Shown here: in pieces, positions 62,573-64,000 of the stretch | Numbering within the stretch: the stretch's first letter is position 1 | Layout: every line of letters starts with the position of its first letter | Assembly (NCBI GenBank): GCA_030549495.1 | Contig: JAUIRK010000059.1 | Coordinates: 372,001 to 436,000, forward strand | DNA: 64,000 bases | Source: Nectonema munidae | Lineage: Eukaryota; Nematomorpha; Nectonematoida; Nectonematidae | Direction of reading: 5' to 3' | The notes under the pieces: generated by a model | The model's database searches: none | Told to the model about the DNA's origin: nothing | Seen by the model: the letters and a program-made list of their open reading frames with translations, nothing else | Translations under genes and position numbers: made by a program

Positions 62573-64000
62573 TTAGTTTAAAATAGTTGACATTCTAAAG
62601 CTAGGTCTTCTATTTAAAATAGAAAAATCTAAAATATATGTATCTTGAATTTCTTCCAAATCAAGATTTTTAGCCGGACAAACATATGAAGAAATTCTGT
62701 TGAGAAAAAGATACACATTTTTGTCATCATTGTATTCTTCATATATTCTCTCAAGTTGCTTTTCTTTTTCCTCTTTTTTTTTCTTACTTCCGCCACTCCA
62801 ACAATATCTAGATTCAACAGCTTCAATTTCTGTCATATCTTTCCACAATTTTTCTTCACAATTTATAAAAAAGGAAAAAACTTCCCAAACATTTGTTCTT
62901 TCTTGAGGTAAGCAAGATTTCATGCTAAAAATTTTAAAGATAAAAGTAAAAATCTAAAACAAATCAAAATTTATTCAACCTGTTGTGAAAACCTTCACAG
63001 TGGTTATTAGTTCTCACTTTCCTTTTATACACGTTCCAACTTTTCAAATCATTTAAATTAAACCACGTGGTTTCAAAATATAGGAAAAATTCTTCGATAT
63101 TAAAAACATTCATTAAACTTTTGATTTTTCTATACACTACTTTAACCTAAAATTTAAAAAAATATATAAAGATTACAATTATAAATAAAATTAAAAAAAT
63201 TATTCTTGTATAGTTAAAAAAAATATCTGAACATATAATATGAATTAAAATAAAAAGTGGAAGAAAAGCAAGAGCAAGTAAAAATTTGATACACTTGCGA
63301 AATGATTCGCTTGTTGAGTATAATCTTCCATAACCTAAGGCTTTGACTTTTCTATAAATACTTTGGGAAAAATGAAAATAGCAGCCTGTAAATTGTGCAT
63401 TTGGAAATTCCTAAAAAAAAATTTATATTATAGTTTTAGTAAAAATTTTATGTAAAAAAACTTTTTTATTAGCAGATAAAATAGCACTTTCATAATCGGA
63501 TGTAATAGTCTTTACTTGAGAAACATTAACATGTAACTTTAAAACTTTATAAATTTCTCTTAAATAAAATGCAACAATGTTAAACCAAAAAATTAGAAAT
63601 GATAAATAAAACCTGTAAGTTTCTTCTTTTTTTTATCACAAGCCAGTGAATACAAAATAGGTAGCTGTACTTTATTGTGGAAAGTATGAATTGTTACGAT
63701 TTGAAGAAACATGTCAGGTGATTTTTTGAAAGTACCATAATATTTTCGATTGTTGTAACTTGATTTAAATAATTAAAAATTTTGCCATGAAATACTATGA
63801 GCCTTTTATTTGATGGAACATATTTGTCCAGTTGTAAAAATGGTACCCCATTTATTGTTTGGTATTTTTCGGGGATTGTAAAGGTAATCAATTTTGGGGG
63901 ATTTAATCTTTTTTTATTGTATCGAATTCTTCGGAGAATTGTTTGTCTTGATGATGTACTTTCTTATCATCCTGAGTTAAGATTGACAAGTTATCTCTAA
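62573..64000 (-). mobile_element. Mutator-like transposase with probable short introns, cut by window end
   Basis: Leftward order: GTFKKSPDMFLQIVTIHTFH and LPILYSLACDKK (63600-63730); then EIYKVLKLHVNVSQVKTITS and DYESAILSA (63470-63560), carrying the second Asp; then EFPNAQFTGCYFHFSQSIYR, KVKALGYGRLYSTSESFRKC and LLALAFLP (63260-63415), the CxFHFxQ block; then VVYRKIKSLMNVFNIEEFFL, TTWFNLND and RKVRTNNHCEGFHN (62990-63150); and a C-terminal part at 62573-62923. Between blocks are AT-rich gaps bounded by GT and TTTAG-like ends, consistent with introns of roughly 50-120 bp. A homopolymer length change near 63635 also shifts the frame. The N-terminus lies outside the window. Confidence 0.7.

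Overview
The window reads as AT-rich nuclear DNA of an animal. Two host genes are recognisable. One is an intronless MTMR6/7/8-type myotubularin phosphatase (17812-20118, +). The other is part of an RBPJ/CSL (Suppressor of Hairless) gene, with three exons at 45423-45550, 57707-57836 and 57900-58074 (+), split by a 12.2 kb intron. Both families, together with P, hAT, piggyBac, Mutator-like, Tc1/mariner-like and pogo-like transposons, LINEs and a SINE-like sequence, point to a metazoan. RBPJ is strongly diverged and the introns I can place with confidence range from 63 bp to over 12 kb. A fast-evolving lineage such as a cnidarian or an animal parasite would fit, but I cannot name the species.

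Layout. 0-1.4 kb: piggyBac transposase cut by the window edge. 1.8-3.3 kb: MITEs. 3.8-9.4 kb: a LINE split by a P element whose ends and 8-bp target duplication are visible; the P element carries an internal 172-bp x 11 tandem array. 9.5-11.4 kb: a hAT remnant. 12.9-13.3 kb: a 423-bp near-pure G tract. 13.9-14.5 kb: a pogo/Tigger remnant. 14.6-17.35 kb: a DNA transposon with the FDTTSSNTG signature, 27-bp-class terminal inverted repeats and a 6-7 bp target duplication. 17.8-20.1 kb: myotubularin gene. 21.1-24.9 kb: a dispersed-repeat and minisatellite complex around a conserved orphan repeat-protein family. 26.1-29.5 kb: a piggyBac with a spliceable intron. 31.3-33.8 kb: a Mutator-like element fused to an OTU cysteine-protease domain, with an internally deleted relative at 37.8-38.5 kb. 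38.7-40.9 kb: a third piggyBac.

41.9-58.4 kb: the RBPJ locus and its TE-filled surroundings. A Ty3/Gypsy fossil carrying a LINE 3' end lies just upstream of exon 1. The giant intron holds a near-perfect 143-bp hairpin, a 615-bp hAT MITE, two related hAT transposons (one with a perfect 8-bp target duplication and itself nested in another MITE), another hAT, TTAA-flanked MITEs and a FLYWCH-type Mutator fragment. 59-64 kb: a tRNA-like SINE head, a Tc1/mariner-like remnant, an RTE/Jockey-like LINE reverse transcriptase, and a Mutator transposase with probable short introns running off the right edge.

How the genes relate: the host genes are unrelated (phosphoinositide turnover; Notch-pathway transcription). 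Nearly everything else is transposon sediment, and many insertions can be ordered by nesting.
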